Source: Pezizomycotina sp. ARF18
Taxonomy: Eukaryota; Ascomycota
DNA length: 64,000 nt
Assembly (NCBI GenBank): GCA_002224055.1
Contig: AZLU01000033.1
Coordinates: forward strand, 62,001 to 126,000
Direction: 5' to 3'
A program made the translations under genes and the position numbers. A model generated the notes under the pieces. The model did no database searches. It was not told where the DNA came from and worked only from the letters and a program-made list of their open reading frames with translations. Below, one piece after another: positions 44,392 to 60,976 of the stretch; positions within the stretch are counted from its first letter, which is position 1; each line of letters opens with the position of its first letter.

Positions 44392-46883
44392 ATGGAGAAC
44401 GGCGATTCAGTCGGGCTGGCGCCTCCGCCACACCACCTCCTCCACTCCACCTGTCGACATGGACGGCCTTCCTCACCTCCGCTCCTAGCGATCCGCCGCT
44501 CCTCCTGATGACCTCCTCCACCTCCGCCCTCGGAAATGCCTCCACCGCCTCCTCCGCCGGCGAAGAAACCATCAAACAATTCGAGAGGGCCGTTATCCAT
44601 CGAAGAAATCCTGCGAAAAGAAGAAGGAAGCAGACGAAGCGGCAGCGAAACCCAGATTCCTGACAAAAGCGCAGAGGGAAACGATTGCCTTGGAGAAGCG
44701 ACAGAAGGAAGTGGAGGAGCAGAGAAAACGGGACGCCGCGGTGAGAGCCAGCCAACGAACGGCCATTCGAGCGGCAGGACAGCGGCAGAGATAGGGATTA
44801 CCGCGATAGGACCGTATAGGGACCACGACAGAGATCGTAGGGGTTACCGAGATCCGCCGAGCGGGCCGGCGGCGATGAGAGCACCTCCAACGGGCCCCAG
44901 GGCTGGCCGAGATCGCGATAGGGACCGTGAAGAGACCGTGATAGGGACCGCGACCGCGATCGCCGCACGTTAGAGATTATAGGGACGCAATGGCGTGGGT
45001 GGTGAGAAGCGTTCGGCGGAAGAGGAAGCGAGCCAAGGTTATACGGACACGGTACATGGGTCAGGATCCGACAGCAACTCGCTCAATAAGAAGAAACGCA
45101 GAAAGACCTCGGAGCGGAAGTTCACGTTTCGAATGGTCGGCGGACGAGGACACTTCGGTCGACTACAACACTCTCTACATCAATAGGTCTACGGCGAATT
45201 TCTTCGGTAGAGGCAAATTGGTGGTTTCGCCGAAACAGACAAGCTGCGAAGAAGTACGCTGCGGCTCTGGAAGAGCGTGGAGATGAGGAGGAAAGAAGGC
45301 GGGCGAGGGAACTCGTCGAAATGGAGCAAAAGAAGTTGGAAGCGTCGAAATGGAGTGATAAGCACTGGATGAGAAGCCATTGGAGATGATGAAGGAGAGA
45401 GACTGGCGTATCTTCCGAGAAGATTTCAATATATCGACCAAGGGCGGCGGTATACCGAATCCTATCAGATCTTGGAGGAATCAGGGCTACCTCCGATATT
45501 GCTGAACGTAATCGAACAGGTCGGCTATAAGGAGCCTTCCCCAATTCAACGTGCAGCTATCCCGGTAGCTCTACGGTCACGAGACACGATCGGTGTCGCC
45601 GTTACCGGTTCCGGTAAAACGGCAGCTTTCATTCTTCCCTTACTAGTATACATCAAGATCTACCACCGCTCGATGCGATCACGAAGAACGATGGGCCGTA
45701 CGCTATCATTCTTGCCCCTACAAGAGAATTGGCTCAGCAGATTGAGGTCGAGGCAAAGAAATTTGCCAACCCGCTCAACTTTAACTGTGTTTCCATCGTC
45801 GGTGGACACACGATCGAAGAACAGTCTTTCAGCTTTGAGGGATGGTGCGGAGATCATTATTGCTACACCGGTCGTCTTCTGGACTGTCTGGAAAGGCGCG
45901 TCTTGTCCTCTCGCAATGCTGTTACGTCATCATGGATGAAGCGATAGGATGATCGACTTAGGTTTTGAAGATCCGTAAACAGGATATTGGACTCCCTACC
46001 TGTCTCAACGTAAAACCCGACACCGAAGACGCAGAGAATCCAGTGCTCATGTCTAAGACGCTTGGAGGCAAGGAGCGGTACAGGCAAACGATGATGTACA
46101 CGGTACAATGCCCCCGGCAATCGAAAGAATAGCAAGGAAATACCTCCGTCGTCCCGCAATTGTCACCATTGGAAACGCAGGAGAAGCCGTCGACACCGTC
46201 GAGCAGCGGGTCGAGTTCATCCAGGGAGAAGACAGGCGCAAGAAGAGACTACAGGAGATCCTTAACTCCCACGAGTACCTCCCGCGATCATCGTCTTCGT
46301 CAACATCAAGCGGAACTGCGACATGGTCGCAAGGATGTGAAGCACATGGGCTGGACGGCCGTAACGTTGCACGGCAGCAAGTCCCAGGAGCAGCGTGAGG
46401 CGCGCTGCAGCAGCTGAGAAACAAGCAGGCCGACGTGCTCGTGGCGACGGATCTGGCAGGTAGAGGTATCGACGTTCCCGACGTCTCGCTGGTAATCAAC
46501 TTCAACATGGCACCAACATCGAAAGTTACACGCACAGGATCGTCGTACTGGTCGCGCTGGCAAGTCAGGTGTTGCATAACGTTCTTGGGTAACGAAGACT
46601 CAGACGTCATGTACGACCTCAAGCAGATGCTCATAAAAAGTTCGATATCGAAGTTACCGGATGAGGTACGCATCCTTCCAACTCCCCTCTCTCTCCAAAT
46701 TTCCCCTATTTTTCTTTTGGATATCTCGTGAGATTGTATGCTGATGTGTCGAAATTCGTTATATAGCTACGTCGTCACGAAGCCGCACAGCAAAAGCCTA
46801 CCCGAGGTCCCGCCTCTCGCATGTCTAAAAAGGACAAAGAAGGCGACACCGACATGTCGTTCAACCAGCTTCCGGCGGGCTAG
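44392..46883 (+). CDS. PRP28: DEAD-box RNA helicase Prp28 (DDX23/U5-100K)
   Basis: Spliceosomal helicase that displaces U1 from the 5' splice site so that U6 can pair. The start is ATG 44392 (MENGDSVG). The N-terminus is Pro-rich, then Lys/Glu-rich ([20 protein letters not shown]), then an Arg/Asp-dipeptide region ([12 protein letters not shown]). The Prp28-specific block [19 protein letters not shown]-like reading corresponds to [20 protein letters not shown] plus FFGRGKL. The helicase core: Q motif [20 protein letters not shown], motif [12 protein letters not shown], Ia [33 protein letters not shown] at about 45936 with one lost base, III-like [33 protein letters not shown], and [20 protein letters not shown] at about 46530-46575 with three lost bases. 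An intron (about 46665-46767) precedes [19 protein letters not shown] and the end FNQLPAG at 46883. Confidence 0.93.
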
Positions 46884-47538
46884 ATGGGCATGAACGAAAT
46901 TTTTTTTTTTTTTTTTGCTATTTGGAAGTCGAATCATTCCTTCCATGCAGTAATTTCATGTTGAAAATGGGGCCAAGCGTTATATAGTTCATGGATGAGT
47001 TTATCGTAAATGAAAAACATATTGGGTTTTATACTTGACGACGTTGTATTATATAGATGGATTCTTCATGAGTCTGTGATAGAATAATAGGTCGGGAGTT
47101 GCTCGATATTTAAAATGGATATTTATAGCACAAATATTTCGATGAAGAATATGTAGTAAGAAGATCATGACGTTGCTAATATATTGTCTATTGCTTTTTT
47201 CTCTATCACTGAGTTCTGTATAATAACCTGAAAACAAACTCGGCGACTAAATACAAAATTCTTGGAATAAAAAAAACTTACTTGTATAACAGGAATTCAA
47301 ATCCAACTATTCACATTACCGGATCCTTTCATCGTCTGTAAATATTGCGCTCTTGATTATATTCCTGCATTTTCATATAGTGATTTTTCAAAGCTATTCG
47401 ATCCCAAACGAAAATAAATAAGATAAAATAAAACGAAAACATGGCTCTTTTACTATCCTCATCCTTCACTTAAATCAAGGGACGGTATTGGCCACTGCAG
47501 TATAGTAAACGAGCTATTATTGTGTCTTCTTGTTCTCG
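46884..47538. other. Convergent intergenic spacer
   Basis: 655 nt between the 3' ends of PRP28 and the Ca2+ ATPase gene; T-run near 46899-46916. No supportable gene. Confidence 0.6.
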
Positions 47539-50997
<3,459 letters not shown>

Positions 50998-52890
50998 TGT
51001 TTCGTTGCGATTCGATATCTCTCGGGCAGCTTGAGAATCAATCGTTTCCTCGGTACTATATAATTTCCAAGCTCCTCTTTTAACGTCGTCCCGTCGACCC
51101 TTTGCGCAGCGCAAAATTATGCAAGCGCAAGGCCGTTTTTACCTCCAAACAGTGTTTTGCTGTTGGTGTTTGTTCAGTTCTGCCTTTATAGTTTCTTCTA
51201 AGAAAAAAGTAAAGGTGGTAGGGTTCTTAAGGAAGCAAAAGTTCCTCAATGCAAAGAAGAAAAGAGCCTCAAGCGTCGCCGGCCGTTGATTTTTTTCGCG
51301 AAAAGCTACCCTTGTTGATAGTTAACGAATATCGAATGGATCTGGAAGAAAGAAAGTAAAGAAAAGTAAAGAGAAAGAAAGAAAAAGATAAAGAGGAAAG
51401 AAAGTGGAAAGAAAATGTATAGACGAGTAAGTAAAATTTGTGAACAGATATAGTATAATAATGCCCTAAGTAATATTGTATTATATCATGCTTAGTATAC
51501 TAGGGAATAGAAAATTATCTAACGCTTTCAGGGGACAGAGTTTTGAAAATGTGCTCTAGAACTCTCTCGCTCTCTCTCCTTCTTCTCCTTTTTGTAAAGC
51601 GAACCGGATGGAATATCCCCTCTCGAAGCCTGTGTCCCCTTTTTAAGTATTTTTGTAGAAGATTATTATTTATATATATATCTAATTTAAACTGGACGGA
51701 AGTGCTAGGCTCTAGCGCTGTATCGTATTTCTAAGCCGGACATACTACTTTTAACACTTGGCTTTTTTTTTTTTTTTTCTCTCTCGCAAGTTTCAAAGAG
51801 CTACCTTTAAACCTCAGGAGGATGACTTTACGCTAGGTAGGCTTCGTTTACACTCTATCGCAAGTATGAACTTTTTTGATTCAAATTACGGCTCCTTCAG
51901 ATCCTTCCCTATCCTTCGATTCGAACGAGAGAGAAAATGACAACGAAAACATGATAGGCAATGAATGGGATGGGTTAGTCCAGTTGCCGAGCGGGAACTG
52001 CATCCAAGAAAACCGGTGCTTAGCACTGCCCCCTCCTTTTCCACAATTTCCCCTCCAATGGCTTGTTCGAGGGGCTTGAGATAAGATTCGTTGTTGCTCA
52101 ATCAGAAATAAGTAATCTTGCCAGTGGGACGGGGAGAAAAATCGAACTGGTAGATTAGCGCTGCGGATTGAAGGGAAGGAATTCTCCTGTTCGAGGAAAG
52201 CAAAAAGGTAGTAGGAAAGGGGGATGAAAGATAAATTGCAACCGCAGCAGCTTTGTCTATCGTTTCCTCAATGCGGAATAATTCCAACGGCGACAACTCG
52301 AACGGGCGGCATGATGCGAGGCTTCGTCCGATGATTTAGTATCATTGCTTCGCTCTACTCGGTGCGATCTATTCTCAGTATTACATTTTGCTTATTTATT
52401 TATTCATCGTGTTTTTTTTTTTTTTTATCTGATATATCAATTGCGAGGGCGGTTCGTTCGCTGTGATCCAGGCACTAAATTGTAGATATAATAGAATAAA
52501 CATCCTTGGAACCCCTTCCATTTCTTCTTTTTAAATTGGGCGAAAAGCATGGATCTTGGCGAGCCGTTGATTTCTGGAATATTCCGTAATATTTCTCAAT
52601 TAGGGAATCGATATAGTTAAGCTGTGCAATAGAAAATTGAAAAATTGAAAAATTAAAAAAAAAAAACGCTATCTTACATTTAGTGAATATCACAAGATAC
52701 CAATATTATAGCCAATCGGAGAAAAGCATCTGTTCGAGGTATATATATATATATATAACTAAGTAAACTTCGAAGATCACGTCACCACGTAATGAAATCC
52801 ATCAAGGGACCTGCCCTAGAATACATATAGCTAGCGATAACGCTAATTAAACCTACTTTTGGAGGGATATAAGAAGCAACAAATGCTGTT
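50998..52890. other. Intergenic region upstream of the Ca2+ ATPase gene
   Basis: 1.9 kb. It has a purine-rich gaaa-repeat tract (51345-51415), T-runs at about 51763-51778 and 52411-52426, and (TA)n at 52740-52758. Open frames (for example 51876-52079 plus, 52102-52296 minus) show no family resemblance. No RNA gene was recognised. Confidence 0.5.
52740..52758. repeat. (TA)n microsatellite
   Basis: About nine TA units about 130 nt downstream of the stop codon of the minus-strand CDF gene. Confidence 0.85.
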
Positions 52891-54695
52891 TCAACGATCC
52901 AAATGGCCGTAAGGGTTATCCAAACTATAATCCAGGTGGACGAAAGCTCTGTCTACGATCGGAATGCTCTCAATAATGACCTGGAGGGCCTCTCCGACTG
53001 CATGGCTGTCCTTCAAAGGTATGTCTTCCTCGAGGAGGACTTCTACTTCGACGTTGAGCAAGTCGCCTGCGTGGTACGCCTGTAAAGATATAACCTTTTT
53101 GATCGTCGAAGCGAATCGCATGCATACGTAAAGGATAAGATTCCTCTCGTCCGGAGTTGACGCGGCACCAGTGAGATTTTTGATATGCTCGCTGCTTGTT
53201 GAACTCCACTGGTAGATAACAGCCACACTGAGGAGGAGACGCCGAGCGGATCGAGCCACCACAAGCCCCAGTGCCAATATTTGTTCGTCAGCGATGCAGT
53301 CAGCGGGAAAACGATGGCGAAGGTGTTAAAATAAACGTCGTGATAGCATCCTGGGCCAAGGCTTGCACGCTTGAGCTTTTGATTGTTCGACACCAAACCC
53401 AACAAGCCCCTTTGAGCAGGATAGTTGCCCCCATTATAGCGATAGCGGACGGTGTAAGGTCAACTATAGACCTATCGCTACCGGCCAGCCGTTGTATACC
53501 TTCTATGGCAACCTGGCAGAATGAACTGATCATGATCACCGAAAACACCAAGACGCCTACAGGCTCCAGCTTCCGCCTTCCGATCGGATATCTGTGATGG
53601 TCCTTGCGGCTGATTAAATACGTGTCGTGAATACAATCACAGTGCTGAGGAAGTCGAGCGCGCTGTCCAGCAAGGCGGCAAGAACGGCAAGGGAGCTAGT
53701 GAGTATCACTAGGGCAATCTTGGCGGCTAAAAGGATCGCGTTGGCGGCAAAGTTGACATGAATCGCAAACTGGACGATCTTTTCGTGATCCTCGCCGCTT
53801 CCGTCGGCCCCCACCTGGCGCTTTCAAGCAACGGTGTTTCCTCGTCGGCACCCATTCCCTGTACATATCCCGGAGGGCGGCGAAAAGGTTGCTGCTGCTG
53901 TTGCTGTTCCTCAATTGAGCCTTCTTCGGAATTGTTCCCGTGCCTGAGTACGAGTCTAGCAGTTTTGGTACGATGCTAGAGTTCAAGAGCGCGTCTTGAT
54001 AGAAATTTAACCAACATTAGTTTTTTTTTTTTTTTTTTTTTTTTTTTTCAAGTCCACAGCAATTGCGATGAAAATTGGCATGGTTCTACATACCAGCCCA
54101 CATGTATTGCTCGACAAGTCGGTTATTTCTTTCGTAATATTCAGGCTAAGGAATTCGAATTCATGTCATGTTAGCATGCTCTAATGACATCTTAGAAGCG
54201 GACGGAACAGGCTCTCCACAAGAAGCCAAAGAACCCCACCAAAAAAAAAAAAAAAACCCCGTTTTTGATATAGATAAATCAATAAAAATAAAAATAAACA
54301 AGGAGAGAGGACGAGTGTCTTTTACTGACATTGGTTTCTTCATTTTCTTAAGCTCCTCCTCAGTTTGATATACTGTTTCCATTGGTATCTCGGGTTGCTA
54401 TTGCCCTGCAGCCTGTGTACGTGAGGATTTTGCAGAGCCTGGCAGCGTGAGCAGCGCTTGCCCGACGAATTCCTCCCATTTCCTCGTCGTCATAAATTGA
54501 AGCCGACGATGCTGACCTTCGCAGTAACGAGGGTAATAGCCCGGCCTTTCTCCTTGGATCAAGAAGCTGTGGAATTCGTCGTCTTGTAGAGGGAGGAATG
54601 CAAGTGTGTTCTGAAAGGCGAGGGTTGATGATGTTGTTGATGGTGTGGTGTTGTTGCTCTTGTCGAGGAGAGACTGCAGTTCCATAGGACGACAT
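52891..54695 (-). CDS. Cation diffusion facilitator, DxxxD (Mn-type) class
   Basis: CDF-family divalent metal/H+ antiporter. The start is ATG at 54693-54695 (MSSYGTAVSPRQEQQHHTIN), with GLLPSLLRRSASSASIYDDE further on. Next come PEYYERNNRLVEQYMWA and DALLNSSIVPKLLDSYSG. TM1-2: IHVNFAANAILLAAKIALVI and LTSSLAVLAALLDSALDFLS, with metal-site motif DSALD. TM3-5: YPIGRRKLEPVGVLVFSVIM and GATILLKGACWVWCRTIKSS. ALAQDAITDVYFNTFAIVFP carries the second motif DAITD after one contraction at about 53338. The C-terminal cytosolic domain reads SSSEHIKNLTGAASTPDERN, FHAGDLLNVEVEVLLEEDIP-like, SIPIVDRAFVHLDYSLDNPY and ends GHLDR at 52891. The DxxxD pair, rather than HxxxD, is known for Mn2+-selective CDFs. 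Introns near 54001-54095 and 54175-54340 contain T/A runs. Confidence 0.87.
54021..54048. repeat. T28 homopolymer in a CDF intron
   Basis: 28 consecutive T on the plus strand, lying in an inferred intron of the minus-strand transporter gene. Confidence 0.85.
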
Positions 54696-55526
54696 AGCTG
54701 CTTATTTTTTGTTTATTTCTTTTATCTCTCTTTTTTTTTTTTTTTTTTTTTCTTGAATTGAAATATCAAAGAAATCTAGTGCAAAGTCGCTATCGTAAAA
54801 AATCTTACAATTCGTACAAAAACCTTTGTGACTTTGACGCCTCGGTAACTTTTTTAAGTTTCCATTCGGAGCGCGATAGAACAAATTGAATCCTCCACCT
54901 GAGTGAATCTTGAAAGACGACACTGGGGAGAAGAAAGTCGTGTCGTCACGCTAAGAATTGGTCGATATTTAATGGCCGATAGCCGAGCGTGGTAAATAGT
55001 TTTGGGACGTGTCGTAGATGAGATTTAATGAAACGCCAATACCGCCCAGTCCAGTATACCCCTCCGAAGGAGGGGATCTACATGCTTGACTAGATGATAC
55101 TTCCGAGTTTATCTGCCTAGGTTTCCTGGTTACTTAGTATTCCCTGTGTTCGATCGACAAAAAAAAAAAAAAAAAAAAAAAAAAGGCAAGATAAATAGAT
55201 CGTCGGTGTAATACCTAGGGTCCGAGACTAGTGCAATACTGATTTAGGATAATAAAGTAAGTATTTGAAGGGTTAGAGCATTCGATATATCTCAAGCTAC
55301 CCAGTCAATTTTTGTGTCAAAGAATGTATATGTATATATATTAGTCCAAAGTCTATCTCTGTGATCTACCTAATTATTGAAACCCTGATCGGCCAATGTC
55401 CGCGGTTAAGATGCAAATACACAAGGATATGAGACAAAGAACTGGGAAGGATATATTTTGATAACGATAAGGCGTTTGAAGAACCTTCGGGGCGAGGAAC
55501 CTAAGTGCATATTTTGGTGTGGGCAA
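54696..55526. other. Intergenic region between CDF start and M16 peptidase stop
   Basis: 831 nt with a T-run (about 54730-54750) and an A-run (about 55160-55184). The remainder is AT-rich. No supportable gene. Confidence 0.55.
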
Positions 55527-58500
55527 TTAGAGCCCGGTGTTATCCTGCTCATTTTTGGCGCGGCCCTTTCCTGCTCCGCCGGCGTCTTCGCCACTGTCTT
55601 CGTGGTCATCCTCACTGTCTTCTTCGCCGTCTTCCTCCTCCTCCTCATCGTCATCATCATCATCCTCTTCTTCGGTCTCTTCGCTTTCTTCGTCTTCCTC
55701 GCCAGGTTGTTTCTTCGGCTCAAAGAACGAAAGCTCTTGGACTTGCGCAGGGAAACCCTTCTCCTTGAAACGAGCTAGCAGGGACTATTGACCGCAAGTG
55801 CTTAATTAGATCTCGCTGTTCGCCTAATTCAGAAGCATGATTTTAAGAAGGCTGGGATCTCACCTCGGTATTTACAGGAGCAGTTGTTACAATGGATATG
55901 CTGGTCTCGGGTTCGAAAACGGGAGGAGCACTGATTTCATCGTTCGCTTAATGTCGTCAACGGTAACCTCCCGAATCTGTTTCAGCAGTACGGAGTTGTA
56001 GTCTTTTGGCAGCCCCAGGATGACTTGGTTGACGAATGATACGGCTGCTGCCGCAGACATGCTTGGCTCTGCATCCGCAAAGGACATAACAACGCTGCTT
56101 ACTGCACCTTGCAGATCAAATTCATCGAATTCAGTCTGCCAATGATTCCATCCAGGGGAAGCACGTTGTTAGTTCATGCTCCAACAAAAGACTAAAAGGG
56201 AAAAAACACCCTTGTAATTGACGTACTGTGCCATTGATATAGCCCTGGAGACATTCTTTAGCAGACACAAACGCAGCATATGGGTCAGGAGAGCGATAAA
56301 CGCTAAAGAAAATGAGCCCGGCGTCTACATTCTTCGAAAAACCACTGCCATACGCCAGCCCCGAACCCCGCAAGGCCCTAAAAGTGGTATTAGCAAAAGT
56401 ACATTTTAGGTATTAACAGAAAGCTTATAGGAAAGCGGTGAGATATACTTCCACAGGGGCCCTCGGTGGCATCCATGTACGCAATAGCCAATAACAGAGC
56501 AGGCATCTGCGGGTCTTTCAATGATGATGGCCGGTCGTGGCATGTATCGTAAAAGAAGAATCAAGTGTCGGCATTGGCACGATATACACTAAATTCCTGG
56601 TTTTCTACCGATATCTGTCATGCGGTCTTTCCTCCTGTCAATGGGAGCAAGTTTGCCCTTCGCTGCTCGTTAGTGGTTAAGTCAATGTCTGGACGACCAT
56701 GATAAACTTACCGATTGATGTCCTTCTACAAATGGCGCCCACAAAGAGACCGGCCTCTCTAACTTCTCTAAATTACCGATGACTAACACACGCATGTTTG
56801 ATATAGTGCAGAGACGATCCCGAAGCTCGGTTATTTGTCGGATAGCTTCTTTGGGTCCTTCTTGAGCAGATTTTATATCTTTAAGATGTACGCCCCGTAC
56901 TAATGTGTTCAAAGAGTAGCCAAGGATTCTTTCCCATATAGAGTAGTGCGGCGGCCGCCCATGCATCTGGAATGTAAATTAGGAAAATATATAACTAAGG
57001 AGGGATGGACCTATAGATAATATCCACTCACATCATTTCCTTGCCGTTTCTCCTCAGGAAGATCACTTAAAGTCTTCTTGACATGAATTTCCAATCTCTG
57101 TATTCCGGTTAGTATCTAGTATTTTCCAACCCTTAAAAAAAGAAACATCTGCGACGATCACAGTACTAACCTGAGGATCGAATATCACATTCCACAGCAA
57201 GACCTTCAGCCACTCAATCGTCCTCTCATACTTGTCCGCTTCAACCTGGAACCTAATGCGAAGACTTTCACTGGCTTCCATGTAAATGGCGGAAGTCATC
57301 TCGTATTTAACTGTATCTTTCTCTAGCAACTCGACCATCTTGTCGTACTCCACACGATTTCCGTTAACATCCTCTATCGAGAATTGAAGAAATTCTCTAT
57401 ATAGACGTTCAAAAGAGGTCGCAGCTCGATAGGTATTGAAGCGGTCGAGAACACGATGGTCACGTGTACAAAGTTCGAAGGCACGTGTTCAAAATGCAAG
57501 TACAGAGGAAGGTCTTCCTTGGGAAAGTCTGACTCCAATTGTTTTTGTATAGACGTCGACCTGCTTAAGGTTAGGTACTGCTTAAAATCTTTAAACTATT
57601 GTATATTGAGTTAGGAGCACTTACGGTTTTCCTTCTGCAAGGGCAAGACCCGCCCTTCCCGTCTAAAAACAACGCCAACGAAAGTCAACATCAGCAATCC
57701 AGTACAGCGATATTTACGAGGATAATTCCGGAGTCTCACCTGAGTAGTTATAAATTTGATAGATTCGACTGCTGGGGTTGTAACTTGACGTAGGATATCC
57801 TTCGGAATCTCCGGATCATTTTCCTTCTTAGCTTTATCCAGCTTCTCTTGAAGCCTCTTTAGGCCATCTTCGCCTAGTTTTGCAATTTGTTTCTTAACTC
57901 GGGCTTTCTGTTGTTCGTTTCTGTGAGTTTCAAGTTCCAACATGCATCAGAAAGACTATGACCAAGAAACCATTTACCTCGTCTTTCTCAAGTTTCTTCG
58001 ACATTTTAGCAGATGGCTTTCCCAAATCGAAACGTGTTTGTTATCCAGAACCCATCTAATGCGCTAATTAGCTTGAAATCCGTCGGGATAATCAAATACA
58101 GACTAGAGTCCAACCTTTTTAAGAAATCTTTCCAGTCTTTTTCGCTCCACTCCTCTAGTTTATCGTATTCGCTGAGGTCGGCAAGCTTTTTCAGCACCGA
58201 GCCATTGCGATCTCCAAACATGAAGTCTGAGATAATCGGAGTAGTGAAGTAGCTGCCGTATGTTTCCACGGAAAATTTACGTTGGCGCTTTGCTCTCCGC
58301 AGACACTCCTTCAGGTATTCGAATTCTAGAGGCCCAGTGACAGTTTCTTGGAGAACCTCAAATAGGCGCTGTTCTGCAAGGGCTAGCTTCTTGGCTGGAA
58401 CGCTGGTCAACTGCAGCCAAATCAGCGTATTCGGTCTCTCCTCCGCGTAGAATACTGCTCCGCTGGCTACCGGTTCTGGTATCTCAACCAACTTCTTCTC

Positions 58501-60020
58501 CAGAATGGAAACGGAGGAGCCCGCTAGATACGTCCCAAGTGTTTCCAGAGCAGCCACTAACATTTTTTTTTTTTTGGAAAATGTTAGCTTTGCTCATGGC
58601 GCAACTGTATTAGCTATAAGGAAACCTAAGAAAAGAGACTTACTTGCGACTGAATCTCGACAGTCAGGTCCGAGAAGTGCTACTAGAACCTCGCCCATAG
58701 ACTCGTCCTTTTCAGGAAATGTAACTGTTTTCACAGTATTCTCTTTGATTTGCGGTACAGTAGACGAGGGTGAATCAATCCATGGACGCTTCCATGGGTC
58801 CTCCAGCTTAGGAACCTTGCAATGAGCGTATCCTCGAACTTGTCCAAGATCTCGAGCATTTCTTCCTCATCGATGTTACCGATAATCACCACGCACATGT
58901 TCTTGGGTTGATACATTTCCTTGTGGAATTCCCGGATTCGATCGGCAGTAAGAACCCGTAGATTCTCCATCATACCACCAGTCTCGGATCGAAATCCATT
59001 TCCAGGAGGGTAGACTAGACGATTAGCCTCTAACATCATTAACGTTTCTTGGGTATTCTGGACGCCTTGCATCTCAGAGTAAACTACACTTGAAGAAACA
59101 GTGGGTCGATAAATATCAGCGAAAAGTTGACAACGATAAGATAGAACAAGTTTCTGATACTAAACCTACCCCGCATCGTGACCCTTCCCGTCTACGTGAT
59201 GCACCTCTGTGTAACAACCACTATCGGTCAGTATTGGAAGCATGATATGTTCCAGGTATACAGAAGCTAGTTTTGTTTGTTTTAGACAATGAATTAGCAA
59301 AAAAAGGTCCTCGATAACCAAAGCGAGAACCTTTGGGAGCCTACAATTTGCGCAAAACCCTCCCATCCTGCGGTATCTAAGGTATAGGCCGTATGGTCGG
59401 TTGCTGTCCACGCATTTGTCACGGAGTATGCTCTCGTCGCAAATTTGTCGAGAACGCCTTTGTAGCGGTAGTTCTGGGAACCCTAAAAAAAGATAGTACG
59501 GTGTTTAATATGGCGATTTTACGTAAACTACGTTACTTCGCGTGGGATGTGATGTATTTACCATAAAACAAAGATGTTCCAATGTATGCGCTGGGACCCA
59601 GGTCAGTCAAAACATCAGTTCCAAGATTTCCCAAAGATCGACAAAGACGTTCGCATCTCTAGGTATTTAGAGCTGACTCACGAGCTCCAGAATCATCGAA
59701 GATTTCCGTAGCAAGAGCAAAGAAACCGAGGACTTTGGGGCTCTGAAGATCGAATAAAAACAGGTAACAAATGATTAGTTTTATAGTGAAAACACAGTTC
59801 CAGACGAGAATGTATGAGATCGTACCTCTCTGCTCACAGCAACGACCGACATGCCAGTCCTCGTGGACTCATATTTCTTGATTTCAGTCGGAGAATAGTC
59901 GGTCTTGAATGATGTCACCAATTTGAACCGCGGCGGACCTCGTCCGCTTTGCACTGTCTGGAAGCGGTCATGTCTTGGTAAAGAAGCGCTTTTCGTGCGT
60001 GTGAGCTGGCGAACGAACAA
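55527..60020 (-). CDS. M16 family zinc metallopeptidase (YOL098C/SDD3-like)
   Basis: Large inverzincin-fold peptidase related to presequence protease. The start is taken at ATG 60018-60020 (MFVRQLTRTKSASLPRHDRF, Arg/Ser-rich and presequence-like), with PPRFKLVTSFKTDYSPTEIK next. The inverted zinc motif is intact: HTLEHLCFM (HxxEH) at about 59570-59595, continuing across an intron into GSQNYRYKGVLDKFATRAYS and VTNAWTATDHTAYTLDTAGW. Then come LEHIMLPILTDSGCYTEVHH, VVYSEMQGVQNTQETLMMLE, HKEMYQPKNMCVVIIGNIDE, ADLSEYDKLEEWSEKDWKDF, the M16_C repeats, and VILGLPKDYNSVLLKQIREV. After FPAQVQELSFFEPKKQPGEE a strongly acidic tail of about 45 residues (runs of D and E) ends at TAA 55527-55529. Many short introns and one-base breaks occur. 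Mitochondrial versus cytosolic location is open. Confidence 0.85.
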
Positions 60021-60976
60021 GCTGATACAGTTCTTCTTGTATTTGGAAAAGAACGGTGGAGAAATTGAAATGAGAGAGGTTTCGGGGACCTACGAAGACA
60101 GACTGTTAGTTGGAAGAAGGTCTCATTTCGGAAGCATAGGCGCATGTCGTGAACAATAAGAGGAAAAAAAAAAAAAAAAAAAAACGAGATGGACAGACGA
60201 AGGGGCTTTCGATGTCCCGTACTTCAGTGTAATGACAGCAGAAATAAGTGAAGCAAACGCTCCCCGCTCTTCCTACCAACTACGGTTTAGGTAAACGGAT
60301 AAAGATATAAATAGTTATAAATAGTCTAAAAAAAGACCTTGAATGTTTATTTCCGACGTCGTTGAGGTATATTTTCGAGTAAGCAATAGTAATATACTAC
60401 TATTGGAAGAACGAAATTACAGCGATGATTATATTGGACTAGAACGAAGGCTGAATAGAAGAAATAACTATAGAAAAAAAATACTACTTACTATACGACT
60501 GCTAGCTTGTCACACGCTTTTCCGACCACAGATGCCTTTCCTTGTTTTTCTTCTTTCCCCCCACCCTTCGTTCGCTTTTGAAGGAGCAGGTTAGCTATAG
60601 GAGGGGAAAGCTGCTGCAGCTGCAGTACGATAAAGATGACAAGGGGGTGAGAATCGGAGGTTAATATCGATGATGCAGTGCTACCCACGCAGCTTGCTTT
60701 GCTGCCGTAATTTATCGGCGGTTGTTGGTCGCCAAAAAAAAATAAATAAAAATAAAAATAAAAATAAAAATAAAAGAAGGTTGACTCGGGGCAGAATACA
60801 AATGATTTTTAAAGACACGACAGCGTTTTTATTTGTATGGCAGCGCAGTAGTGTAACGTTAGACCCACTAAAAAAAAGGCAGCAACGAACTGGAAACGTC
60901 ATATCTGATCACCAACACCTGCTGCTATATTCCTCCCCCAAGAACGGAACAAGATCCTGAGAACGGAGGCGGCGCG
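60021..60976. promoter_or_regulatory. Divergent spacer of the M16 peptidase and ZW10-like genes
   Basis: 956 nt with an A-run at about 60163-60184 and an (AAAAT)n microsatellite at 60733-60776. A ctgcagctgcag palindrome lies at about 60612-60623. The promoter role is inferred from position. Open frames here are low-complexity. Confidence 0.5.
60733..60776. repeat. (AAAAT)n microsatellite
   Basis: A-run followed by about six AAAAT/AAAT units, 200 nt upstream of the ZW10-like start. Confidence 0.85.

Noticed and set aside
55458-55791. Plus-strand open frames rich in Ser, His or Leu
   Set aside because: They are complements of the GAN-rich acidic tail of the M16 peptidase.
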